Shown here piece after piece: positions 62,952-64,000 of a stretch of 64,000 nt of DNA. The notes below the pieces were generated by a model, which saw nothing but the letters and a program-made list of their open reading frames with translations, made no database searches and was not told the DNA's origin. The stretch spans positions 377,342 to 441,341 of the forward strand of contig NZ_JBNAGF010000003.1 in NCBI RefSeq assembly GCF_049801055.1, written 5' to 3'. This stretch comes from JBNAGF01 sp049801055. Lineage in GTDB: Bacteria > Pseudomonadota > Alphaproteobacteria > Rhodobacterales > Rhodobacteraceae. The position numbers were made by a program, and so were the translations under genes. Within the stretch, counting starts at the first letter, position 1. Each line of letters starts with the position of its first letter.

Positions 62952-64000
62952 GGCTTTGTTGCACAAATCGGTTGAGGGATTCACTGTGTGAATCCAGCGT
63001 GATAGCTGTGCGTCATGAGCAGTTGGGCCCCCACGAAATACAAGACCAGGAATTGGTCATCTTACAATGAGGCGTTGAGACGGCGCGGGTCGCTGTCGAT
63101 TTGGTTTGACCCTGATATGGTCTGGGTTCCGCCACCGAGCGGCAAGCGCGGTCGGCGACACAGCTTTAGTGATGCTGCGATCCAAACCTGCCTGACGATC
63201 AAGGTGCTGTTTGGCCTTCCGCTCCGACAGACGACAGGCTTTGTGGAAAGCTTGTTGCAGTTGGTCGGGCTGGACTGGGCAGTTCCCGATTTCAGCACGC
63301 TGTGCCGCCGCCAGAGGACGCTGAACGTGGACCTGTCGTATCGTGGCAGTACCGGCCCGCTGAACCTTCTGGTTGATAGCACAGGCATCAAAGCTGAAGG
63401 TGAAGGCGAATGGAACGCACGCAAGCATGGCGGTCCCAAACGACGCATTTGGCGCAAGATACACATAGGGATCGACGAGGAAACGTTGGAGGTTCGAGCG
63501 GTCGAGGTTACCAGCAGCAACATCGGTGACGCGCCCATGTTGCCTGAGTTGCTGAACCAGATCCCCAACGACCAGGACATCGGATCAGTAACCGGCGACG
63601 GGGCCTATGATACGCGCAAATGCCATGACGCGATTGCCGCCCGGAATGCCCACGCTGTCATTCCGCCGCGTAAGAACGCCAAGCCGTGGAAACCCAGCAG
63701 CGCCGGAGCCATCGCCCGGAACGAAGCGGTTAACGCCTCACGATACTTGGGCCGCGCCATTTGGCGACAATGGAGCGGATACCACCGAAGAAGCCGTGTC
63801 GAGACCAAGATGCACTGTGTGAAGCTGATGGGGCAAAGTCTCATGGCGAGAGACTTTGATCGGCAGGTCGCAGAGATCCAAATCCGTGTCGCAGTCCTCA
63901 ACCGCTATACCGCTCTTGGCATTCCCGTCACAGAAGCCGTAGGCTAAATCCGTCCGGGGAAAGGGGAAGTCCCATCCTCACAGGATTTGTGCAACAAAGC
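62952..64000 (+). mobile_element. IS5-family (IS903-like) insertion sequence
   Basis: The left end GGCTTTGTTGCACAAATC (62,952) has its inverted copy GATTTGTGCAACAAAGC at 63,984-64,000. The right end is thus reached or one base short at the window edge. Length about 1,050 bases with one transposase gene is normal for the IS903 group. Target duplication cannot be tested here because the right flank is missing. Confidence 0.9.
63015..63947 (+). CDS. IS5-family DDE transposase
   Basis: The 310-residue protein has the IS5/IS903 layout with a first Asp in LNLLVDSTGIKAEGEGEW, a second Asp in SVTGDGAYDTRKCH, and the Glu in YHRRSRVETKMHCVKLMGQ with the typical Y-(x)2-R-(x)3-E-(x)6-K pattern. It appears intact and could be active. 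Confidence 0.93.
   Translation: MSSWAPTKYKTRNWSSYNEALRRRGSLSIWFDPDMVWVPPPSGKRGRRHSFSDAAIQTCLTIKVLFGLPLRQTTGFVESLLQLVGLDWAVPDFSTLCRRQRTLNVDLSYRGSTGPLNLLVDSTGIKAEGEGEWNARKHGGPKRRIWRKIHIGIDEETLEVRAVEVTSSNIGDAPMLPELLNQIPNDQDIGSVTGDGAYDTRKCHDAIAARNAHAVIPPRKNAKPWKPSSAGAIARNEAVNASRYLGRAIWRQWSGYHRRSRVETKMHCVKLMGQSLMARDFDRQVAEIQIRVAVLNRYTALGIPVTEAVG

Overview
The window is a chromosomal segment of an alphaproteobacterium of the order Rhodobacterales (Roseobacter group). The support is the core gene set and its order, a class II aroA next to cmk and rpsA, and a SAM/SAH riboswitch directly in front of metK. That riboswitch class is known essentially only from Rhodobacterales metK leaders. No genus can be named from the sequence alone.

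Positions 1-22,760 are conserved core: the end of lnt, riboswitch-metK, trmB, an amidohydrolase, aroA-cmk, a small exported protein, an AMP-forming acyl-CoA ligase, rpsA, ihfB-lapA-trpF-trpB, a DUF2237 protein, a penicillin-binding-like serine hydrolase, pth, a DUF3604 protein, rplY, an FMN-dependent 2-hydroxyacid dehydrogenase, trpA, ychF and tRNA-Ser(GCU). Genes are tightly packed and several have clear hairpin terminators.

From 22,761 to the end the window is accessory DNA stacked on the 3' end of tRNA-Ser. The tRNA tail (CTTCGTCTCCGCCA) recurs at 48,925 and 62,671, which marks two complete tandem islands and the start of a third. Island 1 (about 22.76-48.94 kb) begins with an AlpA-like regulator, a DUF927 helicase-like protein, a small HTH protein and an origin-like AT-rich repeat region, and ends with a P4-type integrase. 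Between these lies defence-type cargo: a large membrane/nuclease-like gene broken by an amber codon; the wreck of a type I restriction operon (an hsdM-hsdS deletion fusion and an hsdR stub) that encloses an intact HNH nuclease with two N-terminal sensor-like repeats; a type III-like Res/Mod system with a NYN-domain nuclease between the two genes, followed by a small basic protein and a RelE-like/UvrD fusion; and a helicase IV-like protein with a zinc-ribbon tail.

Island 2 (about 48.94-62.68 kb) starts with its own, unrelated tyrosine recombinase. It carries an AAA-ATPase/subtilase pair matching the ietAS anti-phage module, a small ribbon-helix-helix-like gene, two serine recombinases, and a metabolic cassette of sulfatase, fused TRAP permease, TAXI binding protein and divergent LysR regulator. 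Island 3 starts with a third integrase, cut off after about 47 codons by an IS5-family (IS903-like) element that runs to the window's end.

Each complete island also has its own pair of imperfect direct repeats (30 and 32 bp) just inside its two ends, as expected of integrase arm sites. The region therefore reads as a tRNA-Ser hotspot filled by successive integrations, carrying anti-phage systems plus a sulfate-ester uptake and hydrolysis cassette. The best candidates for undescribed biology are the Res-NYN-Mod-RelE/UvrD operon, the double-sensor HNH nuclease in the dead type I operon, and the nuclease-like gene whose amber codon lies exactly at a predicted catalytic Gln.
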